A DNA stretch of 34,476 bases from Kofleriaceae bacterium (GCA_018058095.1 JAGPCO010000079.1:1-34476), one strand, 5' to 3'; positions 9,053 to 19,556 are shown, counted from the stretch's first letter. The notes: generated from the sequence alone by a model not told the origin. Program-made: numbers and translations.

Positions 9053-10599
9053 ACGCCCGCGTGCGCGCGCTGGCCACGCTGGCCGCGCTGCTGGGTGCGT
9101 GTTGCCCGCAGCCGCCGGCACGGATCGCCACCACCACCCCGGTCGAGCCACCGGACACGACGAGCCCTGGCGGCGAGGGCGGCGCTGGCGGCGGGGCGGC
9201 CACCGCGGCGACCCCGGCGCTCGACTGGGCCAAGGCCGGGCCCGGCTGGGCCACGGCCCCCGAGGCCGGCCCGGAGCCACGCTTCTCGCCGCCGAGCGCG
9301 ACCAGCTTCCGCCTCGGCAACGGCCTGCAGGTCGTGCTGGTCGAGAACCACCGCCTGCCGCTGGTCAGCCTGCGCGTGGTCAACAGCCGCGCCGGCGCGC
9401 GCGAGGACGGGGCCCGGCCCGGCCTGGCGGCGATGACCGCCGACCTGCTCGACGAGGGCGCCGGCAGCCTGACCGCGCTGACCCTGCCCGAGGCGCTCGA
9501 GCGACTCGGGGCCGACCTGTCGGTGTCGACCTCGGCCGACGCCGCCATCGTCAGCCTGGACCTCTTGGCCAGCACGCTCCCCGACGGGCTCACGCTGCTG
9601 GGCGACGTGATGCTGCGGCCGACCTTCGCCGCCGCCGACGTCGAGCGCATCAAGAGCGACCGGCTGGCCGCGCTGGCGACCCGGCCCGACAGCCCCCGCC
9701 GCGTCGCCAGCCTGGTGTTCGACCGCGTCACGTTCGGCGCCCACCCCTACGGCCACCCCGGCGACGGCTTCGCCACGTCGGTCGGCAAGCTGGCGCGCGC
9801 CGACGTGCTGGCGTTCTGGCGCCGGCAGTACGCGCCGGCGGCGGCGACCCTGGTCATCGCCGGCGACGTCGACCGCGCCACCGTCGAGCCGCTGCTCGAG
9901 CAGACGCTGGGCGCCTGGAAGGCGCCGGCGCCGCGGCCGGCCAAGGTCGCGCCGGCCCGGGCCCACGCCGGGCGCCGCCTGGTCGTGGTCGATCGCCCCG
10001 ACGCGCCGCAGACGGTCATCGTCGCCGGCCGCCTCGGCGTGAGCTGGGACGACCCGCGCTACGCCGCGGCCGAGGTCATCAACACGGCGATCGGTGGCAG
10101 CTTCGCCGCCCGCCTCAACAACCGCCTGCGCGAGCAGCTCGGCTACACCTACGGCATCTTCTCGTCGTTCTGGCGCGGTCGTCTGACCGGCGCGTGGTCG
10201 GTCACCAGCTCGATCAAGACCGCGGCCACCGTCGACGCGGTGCGCGAGGCGCTGGCCATCCTCGACGATGCCCGCGGCAAGGAGCTGCCGGCGGCCGAGC
10301 TGGCCAAGGCGCAGCAGCTGCTCATCCGCGGTCAGCCGCAGGACTTCGAGACCAACGCCGGCATCGCCGGCGCGTTCCAGCGCCTGGTCGTGGCCGGGTT
10401 GCCGCTCGACTGGTACGCGACCTGGGCCGACCGGCTGCGCGCGGTCGACGCCGCCGCGGCGCGGACGGCCGCGCACGAGCTGTGGGCCGACCTCGACCTC
10501 ATCGTCGTCGGTGACTGGAAGGTAGTCGGGGCGGGGCTGAGCGCGCTCGGCGTGCCGGTGACCCGGGTCGACGCCGACGGCAACCCGGTCGCGCCGTAG
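9049..10599 (+). CDS. M16 family peptidase-like protein, inactive partner, lipoprotein
   Basis: 516 residues, starting at the GTG in the GTGA overlap. The N-terminus (VRALATLAALLGACC) is a lipoprotein signal with two Cys at the cleavage point. After a Gly/Ala/Thr linker the M16 fold starts at FRLGNGLQVVLVENH. Where active members have HxxEH, this protein has GLAAMTADLLDEGAG, so the zinc-binding residues are missing and it should not hydrolyse on its own. The C-terminal domain keeps the LREQLGYTYGIFSSF segment, whose Arg/Tyr bind substrate in this family. With the upstream gene it forms the usual active/inactive pair, here probably anchored to a membrane by the lipid. Confidence 0.9.
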   Translation: MNARVRALATLAALLGACCPQPPARIATTTPVEPPDTTSPGGEGGAGGGAATAATPALDWAKAGPGWATAPEAGPEPRFSPPSATSFRLGNGLQVVLVENHRLPLVSLRVVNSRAGAREDGARPGLAAMTADLLDEGAGSLTALTLPEALERLGADLSVSTSADAAIVSLDLLASTLPDGLTLLGDVMLRPTFAAADVERIKSDRLAALATRPDSPRRVASLVFDRVTFGAHPYGHPGDGFATSVGKLARADVLAFWRRQYAPAAATLVIAGDVDRATVEPLLEQTLGAWKAPAPRPAKVAPARAHAGRRLVVVDRPDAPQTVIVAGRLGVSWDDPRYAAAEVINTAIGGSFAARLNNRLREQLGYTYGIFSSFWRGRLTGAWSVTSSIKTAATVDAVREALAILDDARGKELPAAELAKAQQLLIRGQPQDFETNAGIAGAFQRLVVAGLPLDWYATWADRLRAVDAAAARTAAHELWADLDLIVVGDWKVVGAGLSALGVPVTRVDADGNPVAP

Positions 10600-10623
10600 C
10601 CAGCCCGTCGCGGCGCCGGCCGG

Positions 10624-11052
10624 TCACCACTCGCCGACGCTGGGCATCGACGCCCACGGCTCGATCGGCGTCAGCGCGGCGCCGCGCTGCAAGAGCTCGA
10701 CGGAGATGAGGTCGGGCGAGCGCACGAACGCCATCCGGCCGTCGCGCGGCGGCCGGCTGATGACGTAGCCGAGCTCGACCAGGCGGGCGCAGGCGGCGTG
10801 GATGTCGTCGACCTCGTAGGCGACATGGCCGAAGTTGCGCCCGCCGCCGTAGGGCTCGGTCTGGTCCCAGTTGTAGGTCAGCTCCAGCTGCGGGCCGTCC
10901 GGCGGCGCGCCCGGCTCGGCCAGGAACACCAGGGTGAAGCGACCGGCCTCGTGGTCGCGCCGGCGCTGCTCGACCAGGCCCAGCCCGTCGCAGAAGAACC
11001 GCAGCGCGGCCGGCAGATCGCGGACCCGGATCATGGTGTGCAGGTAGCGCAT
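10624..11052 (-). CDS. gloA: Lactoylglutathione lyase (glyoxalase I)
   Basis: 142 residues, starting [14 protein letters not shown], nearly the same N-terminus as E. coli GloA. The four metal ligands are in place: His5, Glu57 (QLELTYNW), His76 (NFGHVAYEV) and Glu119 (ISVELL). The length is typical for the short nickel-type enzyme. It isomerises the hemithioacetal of methylglyoxal and glutathione to S-lactoylglutathione in the cytoplasm. The gene stands alone on the - strand, convergent with the M16 pair (24-base gap) and divergent from the helicase gene. The frame stays open beyond 11052, but the homology starts here. Confidence 0.93.
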   Translation of the reverse strand: MRYLHTMIRVRDLPAALRFFCDGLGLVEQRRRDHEAGRFTLVFLAEPGAPPDGPQLELTYNWDQTEPYGGGRNFGHVAYEVDDIHAACARLVELGYVISRPPRDGRMAFVRSPDLISVELLQRGAALTPIEPWASMPSVGEW

Positions 11053-11118
11053 GGACGCGGGCGTATCACGAAGATGAGCGGAGACAGGGCCGGCCCCGGC
11101 TGGTATGAAGCCCGCCGC

Positions 11119-12927
11119 ATGCCCTTCCTCGGCGCCCACCCTTCGCTCCTGCAGGCGCTGATCGAGCGCGGCATCACCGAACCGACCCCGGTCCAGCGCG
11201 CCATCCTCGAGGTCGGGGACGCCAGCGCCGACCTGATGGTGTCGGCCCAGACCGGGTCGGGCAAGACGGTGGCGTTCGGCCTGGCCATCGCCCCCAACCT
11301 GCTCGGCGAGGAGAACCGGCTGGCGCCCATGCCGCGCGATCACAAGGTCGCGCCGTCACCCCACGCGCTGGTGGTGGCCCCGACCCGCGAGCTGGCGCTG
11401 CAGGTGGCGACCGAGCTGACCTGGTTGTACGCGCAGGCCGGCGGCGTCATCGCCACCTGCGTCGGCGGCATGGACCCGCGGCGCGAGCAGCAGGCGCTCG
11501 GGCGTGGGCCGCACATCGTCGTCGGCACGCCCGGCCGGCTGTGTGACCACCTCGATCGCGGCGCGCTCGGCCTGGCCACCGTGAAGGCGGTCATCCTCGA
11601 CGAGGCCGACGAGATGCTCGACATGGGCTTCCGCGACGAGCTCGAGCGCATCCTCAAGGCCGCGCCCGAGCCGCCGGCGCGGCGGACCCTGCTGTTCTCG
11701 GCCACCATCCCGCCCGGCATCGCCGCCCTGGCCAAGCGCTACACCCGCGGCGCCATCCGCCTGCAGACCACCAGCGAGGCGACCGCCCACGCCGACATCG
11801 AGCACCGCGCCGTGCTCATCCGCCCGATCGACCGGGTCGGCGCGGTGGTGAACGTGCTGCGCCTGCACGAGGCGCCCAGCTCGCTGGTGTTCTGCGCCAC
11901 CCGCGACGGCGTGACCAACCTGGCCGGCGAGCTGACCACGCGCGGCTTCGACGTGGTCGCCCTGTCGGGCGAGCTGAGCCAGCGCGAGCGCACCCTGGCG
12001 CTGACCCGCCTGCGCGAGGGCCACGCCCGCGTGCTGGTCGCGACCGACGTCGCCGCGCGTGGCCTCGACCTGCCGGCGCTCGAGCTGGTCATCCACGCCG
12101 ACCTGCCGCAGAACCGCGAGGTCATGATCCACCGCAGCGGCCGGACCGGCCGGGCCGGGCGCAAGGGCACCTCGGTCCTGCTGGTGCCGATGGCCCGGCG
12201 CGGCTTCGTCGAGCGCGTGCTGGCGCCGCGCGGCACCACCCTGACCTGGTCACCGGCGCCGACCGCGGCCGAGATCGAGGCGCGGGACCTCGACCGCCTC
12301 GACGACGAGCTGGCGCGCGACCTGGCCGCGCTGGGCGAGCGCGACCGCGAGCTGGGCCGGGCCCTGGCCGCCAAGCACTCGGCCGAGGACCTGGCCGCGC
12401 TGGTCGTGCGCGGCCGGCTGGCGGCGGCGCCGGCCCCGGCCAAGGTGGCGGCGCTCGGTGACGGCGGCGGCCACGACGACCGCGGCGCGGGTAGTCGCCC
12501 GCGCACCGCCGGACCGCCGCCGCGTGGCGGGCTCGACCGTGCACGCGGCGACTTCCCGCGGCGCGACGACGCGCTGCGCGCCCGCGCCCACGCCGGCCCG
12601 GCCCGTGGCGACGACCGTCCCCCGCCGCGGCGCGGCGCCGACGATCGCGACGGCGCCGGCGACGGCGGTGACGACCGTCCGATGCGGCCGAGCGGCGACT
12701 TCGCGGTGTTCAAGGTCAACATCGGCCGCCGCGGCAACGCCGACCCGCGCTGGCTCATCCCGCTGCTGTGCCGGCGCGGCGAGATCGACAAGCGCGCCAT
12801 CGGCAAGATCAACGTGCTCGGCAACGAGACCCACGTCGAGATCAGCAAGGCCAAGGCCGCCGCCTTCGCCGAGGCCGCCGCCCGCCCCGACCCGCGCGAC
12901 AAGAAGCTGAAGATCACCCCGCTGTAG
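11119..12927 (+). CDS. DEAD-box RNA helicase with DbpA-type RNA-binding domain
   Basis: 602 residues from the ATG at 11119. Motifs appear in order: TPVQRAIL (Q motif), AQTGSGKT (residues 43-50), [16 protein letters not shown] (161-164), SAT (194-196), [21 protein letters not shown] and [10 protein letters not shown]. After the RecA-like core comes a helical region and then a disordered Arg/Asp/Gly/Pro linker (about residues 450-525). The last 75 residues ([30 protein letters not shown]) are a DbpA/CsdA C-terminal RNA-binding domain, which in DbpA targets 23S rRNA. Ribosome assembly or cold-adapted RNA unwinding is the likely role. A palindromic repeat begins 1 base after the stop and may end the transcript. 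Confidence 0.93.
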   Translation: MPFLGAHPSLLQALIERGITEPTPVQRAILEVGDASADLMVSAQTGSGKTVAFGLAIAPNLLGEENRLAPMPRDHKVAPSPHALVVAPTRELALQVATELTWLYAQAGGVIATCVGGMDPRREQQALGRGPHIVVGTPGRLCDHLDRGALGLATVKAVILDEADEMLDMGFRDELERILKAAPEPPARRTLLFSATIPPGIAALAKRYTRGAIRLQTTSEATAHADIEHRAVLIRPIDRVGAVVNVLRLHEAPSSLVFCATRDGVTNLAGELTTRGFDVVALSGELSQRERTLALTRLREGHARVLVATDVAARGLDLPALELVIHADLPQNREVMIHRSGRTGRAGRKGTSVLLVPMARRGFVERVLAPRGTTLTWSPAPTAAEIEARDLDRLDDELARDLAALGERDRELGRALAAKHSAEDLAALVVRGRLAAAPAPAKVAALGDGGGHDDRGAGSRPRTAGPPPRGGLDRARGDFPRRDDALRARAHAGPARGDDRPPPRRGADDRDGAGDGGDDRPMRPSGDFAVFKVNIGRRGNADPRWLIPLLCRRGEIDKRAIGKINVLGNETHVEISKAKAAAFAEAAARPDPRDKKLKITPL

Positions 12928-12928
12928 C

Positions 12929-12973
12929 CACCCGGCGACGCCGGCGACGCCGGCTTCGCCGGGTGTCAGGGAA
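12929..12973 (+). repeat. REP-like palindrome, copy 1
   Basis: CACCCGGCGA (12929-12938) and TCGCCGGGTG (12956-12965) are perfect 10-base arms around a longer CGCCGGCGA-type insert, followed by the tail TCAGGGAA (12966-12973). It starts 1 base after the helicase stop, so it may also serve as a terminator hairpin. Confidence 0.65.
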
Positions 12974-12990
12974 ACGCCGGTCGGAACGCC

Positions 12991-13017
12991 CACCCGGCGA
13001 AGCCGGGTGTCAGGGAA
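12991..13017 (+). repeat. REP-like palindrome, copy 2
   Basis: CACCCGGC, loop GAA, GCCGGGTG (12991-13009), followed by the same tail TCAGGGAA (13010-13017) as copy 1. The 8-base arms are perfect. Confidence 0.7.
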
Positions 13018-13030
13018 GGGCGAGCAGATC

Positions 13031-13057
13031 TCCCCAGACACCCGGCTTCGCCGGGTG
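13031..13057 (-). repeat. REP-like palindrome, copy 3 (inverted)
   Basis: CACCCGGC, loop TTC, GCCGGGTG (13039-13057). The loop and the preceding TCCCCAGA are the reverse complement of the loop and tail of copy 2 with few changes, so copies 2 and 3 face each other as an inverted pair, like a REPIN/BIME unit. Confidence 0.65.
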
Positions 13058-13107
13058 GGTCCCCGGGTCAAAGAACCCGTCCGGGCCGCTCCCCAGGCCC
13101 GGGCGGA

Positions 13108-13180
13108 CTGCTGTGGGCAGGCGCTCCCCCTGCTAGAGCCCTCCTCCCCTCGCGGCGAGCCCTGCGCCTGTCCACAGCAG
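13108..13180. repeat. Long imperfect inverted repeat (17-base arms)
   Basis: CTGCTGTGGGCAGGCGC (13108-13124) and GCGCCTGTCCACAGCAG (13164-13180) pair at 16 of 17 positions. The 39-base interior contains a nested CTCGC/GCGAG hairpin. It could be a structured RNA or a remnant end of a mobile element. Confidence 0.6.
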
Positions 13181-13313
13181 GAGGCTTTAGCCGACGCCCG
13201 GGCCGGTCCTCGCCCCGCACCCGCCCTCCTCACGACCCGCCCGCCCCGAAAATCCACCCCGCCCTCCTCGAGAACCCTTGCTCACCTCGCTCAGTTCCTA
13301 TATATGCCTAGAA

Positions 13314-14129
13314 ATGCCAGCCGCCACCTTCCACCCCCGCAGCGACCGGCGCCGCCGCGCCCTGCTGCCGGGGGCCCAGGTGAGCTTTGACGACATCTTC
13401 TCCGGCATCACCACCCCGCCCAAGCGGCCGCGCCGGCCCCGCCGCGGTCGTCCGCCCCTGCCGCGCCGCAAGCTGATCATGCGCTGCAAGAGACCGCGCT
13501 TCGCGCGGACCACCGTCCACCACGTCAGCCTGCGCACCGTCGACACCCTGCCCAACCTGCGCTGCCGCGGCGGCCGCGAGGTCCTCGAGCGCGCGCTCCT
13601 CGGCGCGCGCGACCACACCCGCGTCACCGGCTTCCGGGTCCTGCACTACGCGCTCGAGGGCAACCACCTCCATCTCATCATCGAGGCGGAAGACCAGACC
13701 GCGCTGTCGCGCGGGATGCAGGGCCTGTCCATTCGCCTGGCCCGCGGCTGGAACAAGGCCTTCGGCCGGCGCGGGCGGGTCTTCGCCGACCGCTACCACG
13801 CCCGCCCGGTCACCTCACCGACGCAGATGCGCAACACGCTGCGCTACGTGCTGCTGAACCACGTAAGCCATTCCATCCGGGATTGGCGAGCCAATCCCGG
13901 CCAGCTCCGCCAGCGCCTGCGCTTCTTCGAGCCCGACCGATGGTCGTCGGGACACCCGGCGAAGTCCGGTGTCTGGGTCATCGACGGGTCGCCGCCTCCC
14001 GCTGGCTCCCCCGTGTCCCCTGCAACGACCTGGCTCGCCCGCGAAGGCTGGCTTCGCGCCGGTGGGCCGATCGACCCGGCCGAGCTGCTGGAGCGCCGGC
14101 CCCATGCGGCCCGCGCGCGCCGACGATGA
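13314..14129 (+). CDS. REP-associated (IS200-like) Y1 tyrosine transposase
   Basis: 271 residues from the ATG at 13314; no clear ribosome site, so the start is uncertain. A basic N-terminal region ([14 protein letters not shown]) precedes the Y1 domain: TVHHVSLRTVDTLPNLR, GFRVLHYALEGNHLHLIIEA with the HUH metal-binding pair His118 and His120, a helix GLSIRLARGWNKAFGRRGRV, then ADRYHARPVTSP and LRYVLLNH. Tyr161 and Tyr178 are candidates for the nucleophile. These features fit the RAYT group, single-copy host-adapted relatives of IS200 transposases that process REP palindromes. No flanking target duplications were found. The last 80 residues (from about 190) are an extra low-similarity tail encoded over several palindromes. 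It is convergent with the formate dehydrogenase operon, 26 bases apart. Confidence 0.85.
   Translation: MPAATFHPRSDRRRRALLPGAQVSFDDIFSGITTPPKRPRRPRRGRPPLPRRKLIMRCKRPRFARTTVHHVSLRTVDTLPNLRCRGGREVLERALLGARDHTRVTGFRVLHYALEGNHLHLIIEAEDQTALSRGMQGLSIRLARGWNKAFGRRGRVFADRYHARPVTSPTQMRNTLRYVLLNHVSHSIRDWRANPGQLRQRLRFFEPDRWSSGHPAKSGVWVIDGSPPPAGSPVSPATTWLAREGWLRAGGPIDPAELLERRPHAARARRR
13877..13900. repeat. Perfect hairpin inside transposase gene
   Basis: CCGGGATTGG (13877-13886), loop CGAG, CCAATCCCGG (13891-13900): 10-base arms without mismatch, inside the coding sequence at the start of the C-terminal extension. Confidence 0.6.
13951..13980 (+). repeat. Degenerate REP-like copy within transposase coding sequence
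   Basis: GACACCCGGCGAAGTCCGGT at 13951-13970, continued by GTCTGGGTCA, aligns with copy 2 and its tail over nearly 30 bases with a handful of differences, including the CACCCGGCGAAG core. It encodes GHPAKSGV of the transposase tail. Confidence 0.5.
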
Positions 14130-14155
14130 CCGCAGCGGTCACGCTGCCGACGTGA

Positions 14156-15177
14156 TCAGGCTCCGCGGCCGCCGCGTTCGCCGCCGCCGTCGCCCTCACC
14201 CTCGCCGCCGGCGGGGCCGGCGCCGACGTACTGCCAGCCGAAGCGGCCCTTGATGCACAGGTTGCCGGCGGTGACCGAGGAGTCGAGCGGCGAGGTGACC
14301 CGCACCACCTGGTTGTCCTGGCTGCGCAGGGTCAGCACGCAGCCGACGCCGCAGTACGGGCACACCGTCGACACCTCGCGCTGGCGCGACTCGTCCCACT
14401 GCCCGGCCTGGCGCAGCTGGTACTCGCGCGAGAACACCAGCGCGCCGGTCGGGCAGGCGCCGATGCAGTTGCCGCAGAACACGCAGGCCGAGTCGGGCAG
14501 CGGCGTCGACAGCTCGGTCGAGATGCGGGCGTCGAAGCCGCGGCCGGCCACGGCGATGGCGAACGAGTTCTGGGCGTCGGCGCCGCACGCCTCGACGCAC
14601 TTGTAGCAGAGCATGCACTTGGCGTAGTCGCGCACGAACAGGTCGTTGTCGATCACCGCCGGCTGCGCCACGGTGGCCGCGGTCGCGCCGTCGCCGTGGT
14701 GGTGGTGGCCGGGCGCGCGCGCCTCGCGCTCACCCGCGGCGGCCGGCGCCGCAGGCGGACCGAACCGGTCGGGCTCGGCGCCGTACTGAGCGACCCAGGC
14801 CGGCACACCCGGCGTGGCCGACAGGTCGACCGACGAGCCGAGCAGCTCGAGCACCAGCTTGCGCGAGGTCCGCACCCGCGGCGAGTCGGTCTGCACGACC
14901 ATGCCGGCCTCGGCCTTGCGCGAGCACGACGGCACCAGCGTGCGGGCGCCATCGAGCTCGACCACGCAGATGCGGCACACGTTGACCGGGGTCAGGTTGC
15001 GCGCGAAGCACAACGTCGGCACCTCCACGCCAGCCGCCGCGCAGGCGTCGAGCAGGGTCGAGCCCTCGGCCACCGCGACGGCGCGGCCGTCGACGGTGAG
15101 CTCGACCGTCCGCGCCACCCCGGCCGCGGCGCCGTCGGCCGGCCGCGGCCGGTCGGCCGGGTACAGCGGCAGGCGGA

Positions 15178-15181
<4 letters not shown>
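14156..15181 (-). CDS. Formate dehydrogenase Fe-S subunit (detached N-terminal module of alpha)
   Basis: 341 residues from the GTG at 15181, overlapping the upstream stop by 4 bases. Residues 25-95 are a NuoG/HoxU-type 2Fe-2S domain with Cys58, 69, 72 and 86 (C-x10-C-x2-C-x13-C). A linker with HHHH (159-162) follows, then two 4Fe-4S motifs, CMLCYKCVEAC (189-199) and CVFCGNCIGAC (233-243). Residues 274-311 are the MopB-type 4Fe-4S domain (CPYCGVGC, later CIKGRFGWQY). This whole order is the N-terminal third of NAD-dependent formate dehydrogenase alpha subunits. Here the protein stops right after it with a Gly/Glu tail, and the catalytic part is encoded separately at 17055-18986. It should carry electrons from the molybdenum or tungsten site to the NAD module. 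Confidence 0.88.
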
Positions 15182-17025
<1,844 letters not shown>

Positions 17026-17054
17026 GGCGGCGAGACTGTATCAGGTCCGGTCGA

Positions 17055-18986
17055 TCAAGGCGTGAGGCGCTCGAGGCGCACCGCCGCCGCCTTGAACTCG
17101 GCCGTGCCCGAGCGCGGATCGGTCGCGTCGATGGTGAGCTGGTTGGTGTCGACCTCGTCGGGGAAGTGGAAGGTCATGAACACCAGGCCGGCGCGCAGGC
17201 CCGGATCGATGCGGACCGGGACCTCGACCGCGCCGCGCCGCGACGCGACCCGGACCCGCTCGCCGTCGGCGACGCGGTAGGCGGCGGCGTCGGCCGGCGA
17301 CAGGTCGAGGGTCTCGCCCCGGCGCAGCGGCGACGGGAACGAGCCCGACTGCACGCCGGTGTTGTACGAGTCGAGCCGGCGCCCGGTGGTCAGCCGCAGC
17401 GGGTAGTCGGCGTCGGTCGCCTCGACCGGCGGGTCGTCGTGGGTGACGGTGAACGGCGCCGGCGGGCCGCCGCGCGGCTCGTCCCACAGGCGGGCGTGCA
17501 GCAGCGGCGAACCGCCGTGATCCTCGCTCGGGCACGGCCACTGGATGCCGCCGAGCTGCTCGAGCCGGCCGTAGCTCATGCCGGCGTGCATCGGCGAGAC
17601 GGTGCGCAGCTCGTCCCACAACGCCTCGGGCCGGACGTCGCCCAGGTCGGTGCCGAGGCGCCGGGCCAGCTCGGCCAGGATGTCGAGGTCGTCGCGCGCG
17701 CCAGCCGGGCGGTCGACCGCGCGCCGGACCCGCTGGACCCGGCGCTCGCTGTTGGTGACCGTGCCATCGGACTCGGCGAACGCGGCCGAGGCCGGCAGCA
17801 CGACGTCGGCCAGCTCGGCGGTCGGGGTCAGAAACAGATCCTGCACGATCAGGGTGTCGAGCCCCTCGAGCAGGCGCACCGCGCGCCGGCCGTCGGCCTC
17901 CGATCGCGCCGGGTTCTCGCCGATGACGTACAGCGTGCGCAGGTCGCCGCGCTCCATGGCGTGGAACATGTCGGTCAGGTGCCAGCCCGGTTCGGGCGGG
18001 ATGACCACGCCCGGCACGTCCTTGGCCCAGGCCCGCTCGAACTTGGCGCGCGCCGCCGCGTCGGCCACGTCCTGGAAGCCGGTCAGCTTGTGCGGCAGCG
18101 CGCCCATGTCGCCGCCGCCCTGCACGTTGTTCTGGCCGCGCAGCGGGTTGAGGCCCGAGCCCCACCGGCCGACGTGGCCGGTGAGCAGCGCCAGGTTGAT
18201 GAGCGACAGCACGTTGTCGACGGCGTTGTGGTGCTCGGTGATGCCCAGCGTCCAGCAGATCATGGCGCGGTCGGCCCGGGCGTAGGCGTGGGCCATACGC
18301 TCGATCTGCGCCGCCGGCACCCCGGTGATGGCGGCGACCCGATCGAGCGGGTAGTGCGCCAGCACGTGGTCGCGGTAGGCGGCGAAGCCGGAGGTGGCGC
18401 GCTCGATGAACGCGCGGTTCTCCAGGCCAGCGGCGAGGATGGCGTGGGCCACCCCGTTGGCCAGCGCCACGTCGGTGCCGACCGCCAGCGGCAGCCAGTC
18501 GTCGCCCCACTGCGCCGAGGCGGTGCGGCGCGGGTCGACCACGTACATGCGGGCGCCGCGGCGGATGCCCTTGAGGACATGGTGGAAGAAGATGGGGTGG
18601 GCCTCGCGCGCGTTGCTGCCCCACAGGAGGAGCACGTCGGTCTCCTCCGCCTCGCGGTACGAGCTGGTGCCGCCACCCGCTCCGAACACCGTCGCCAGAC
18701 CGACGACGCTAGGGGCGTGTCACGTTCGGTTGCAGCTATCGATGTGGTTGGAGCCGATGACCGCACGCATGAACTTCATCGACAGGTAGTTGACCTCGTT
18801 GGTCGCCTTCGAGCAGGCGAACATGCCGACGCTGCCGGCGCCGTGGCGGGCCACCCCGGCGCGCAGGCCGGCGGCCGCGCGCGTCAGCGCCTCGTCCCAG
18901 CTGGCCGGGCGCTGCGGCCCACGGCTGCCGTCGGCCAGGCGGTCACGGACCAGGGGCTGGGTCAGGCGCGGCAGGGGCGTACGCAT
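17055..18986 (-). CDS. fdhA: Formate dehydrogenase catalytic subunit, selenocysteine-containing
   Basis: 643 residues when the in-frame TGA at 18722-18720 (codon 89) is read as selenocysteine. Around it the sequence is IDSCNRT-U-HAPSVVGL, matching the active site of formate dehydrogenases (Sec or Cys, followed by the catalytic His). Downstream are GAGGGTSSYREAEETD, LLWGSNAREAHPIFFHH, PLRGQNNVQGGGDMGALP (its Arg taken as the formate-binding Arg), GTVTNSERRVQRV and the C-terminal molybdopterin dinucleotide domain (RLTTGRRLDSYNTG to TNQLTIDATDPRSGTAEFK). The usual N-terminal Fe-S domains are absent; the protein begins at MRTPLPRLTQPLVRD, the point just after them. They are encoded at 14156-15181. 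The protein oxidises formate to CO2 (or the reverse) at a bis-MGD Mo/W site. Confidence 0.92.
18690..18722 (-). promoter_or_regulatory. Selenocysteine codon and SECIS-like hairpin
   Basis: The TGA at 18722-18720 is followed, 11 bases on, by a hairpin (18708-18690): CGTCGTC pairs with GGCGACG (one G-U pair) around the loop GGTCT. Counting the T of TGA as 1, the loop bases GGTC fall at 22-25, the same positions as in E. coli fdhF, whose G23 and U24 contact SelB. This placement is what a bacterial SECIS requires. Confidence 0.85.
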
Positions 18987-18992
18987 GGACGG

Positions 18993-18998
18993 AGCTTA
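18993..18998 (-). promoter_or_regulatory. Candidate -10 element (TAAGCT) for formate dehydrogenase operon
   Basis: On the - strand, TAAGCT lies 6 bases before the fdhA ATG (18986). It is preceded by TG one base upstream (GGTGTAAGCT), resembling an extended -10. It implies a leaderless or nearly leaderless transcript. Confidence 0.35.
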
Positions 18999-19070
18999 CA
19001 CCGGAGCGGCCGGAGAGGCCGGGGCGTCGCCACCCCTCGCCGAGCGGCCCGAGGTGCGCTATCCGGGTGG

Positions 19071-19556
19071 ATGCCCACCACGCCGACGAGCCGCCGCCCT
19101 GCCCTCGTCAGCCTGGCCGCGTGCCTGGGCGTCACCTTCCTGGCGCCGCTGGCCGGAGCCTGGACCCCTCCCAGCGCCTGGTACGCCGGCCTGGCCAAGC
19201 CCAGCTTCACGCCCCCCGGCTGGCTGTTCGGGCCGGCCTGGACCGTGCTGTACGTGCTGATGGCGGTGGGGGCGTGGATGGTGTGGCGCCAGGCCGGGCC
19301 CGGGCGGCGGGCCCGCCCGCTGGCGCTGTACGGCGTGCAGCTCGCGCTCAACGCGGCGTGGACGCCGGTGGTGTTCGGCGCCCACCAGCTCGGCTGGGGC
19401 CTGGTGACGATCGTGGCGATGTGGCTGGCCATCGCGCTGACCATCCGCGCGTTCTGGCAGGTCCGCCCGCTGGCCGGCGCGCTGCTGCTGCCGTACCTGG
19501 CCTGGGTCACGTTCGCCACCACCCTCAACGCCGCGCTGTGGCGGCTCAACGGGTGA
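19071..19556 (+). CDS. tspO: TspO/MBR family tryptophan-rich sensory protein
   Basis: 161 residues from the ATG at 19071. Five hydrophobic helices are visible. Family signatures are KPSFTPPGWLFGPAWTVLYV, LNAAWTPVVFG and PYLAWVTFATTLNAALWRLN. TspO proteins bind tetrapyrroles such as protoporphyrin IX and heme in the membrane and are linked to oxygen- and stress-dependent control. The gene is divergent from the formate dehydrogenase operon with 84 bases between the starts, so the two could share regulation, though nothing proves it. The 173 bases after its stop hold only a duplicated CGATCACGTCG (19611 and 19629) and no visible gene. Confidence 0.92.
   Translation: MPTTPTSRRPALVSLAACLGVTFLAPLAGAWTPPSAWYAGLAKPSFTPPGWLFGPAWTVLYVLMAVGAWMVWRQAGPGRRARPLALYGVQLALNAAWTPVVFGAHQLGWGLVTIVAMWLAIALTIRAFWQVRPLAGALLLPYLAWVTFATTLNAALWRLNG

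Larger units (their letters stand above)
12928..13313. other. Non-coding region dense in inverted repeats
   Basis: This 386-base gap between the helicase and the transposase gene has no convincing ORF. It holds three copies of a CACCCGGC/GCCGGGTG palindrome (12929, 12991, 13039), then CGGGT/ACCCG around CAAAGA (13064-13079), CCGGGCC/GGCCCGG (13081-13102) and a 17-base inverted repeat (13108-13180). An AT-rich patch, CTATATATG, lies at 13298-13306 just before the transposase start and may be its -10 region. Confidence 0.75.

Noticed and set aside
13278-13313. TTG start at 13278 for the transposase
   Set aside because: The added residues (LTSLSSYICLE) overlap the AT-rich promoter-like patch; the ATG at 13314 is simpler.
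18720-18986. Formate dehydrogenase as a pseudogene with a premature stop
   Set aside because: The stop is TGA, in frame with the rest, exactly at the selenocysteine site and followed by a SECIS-like hairpin. No frameshift or second stop is present.
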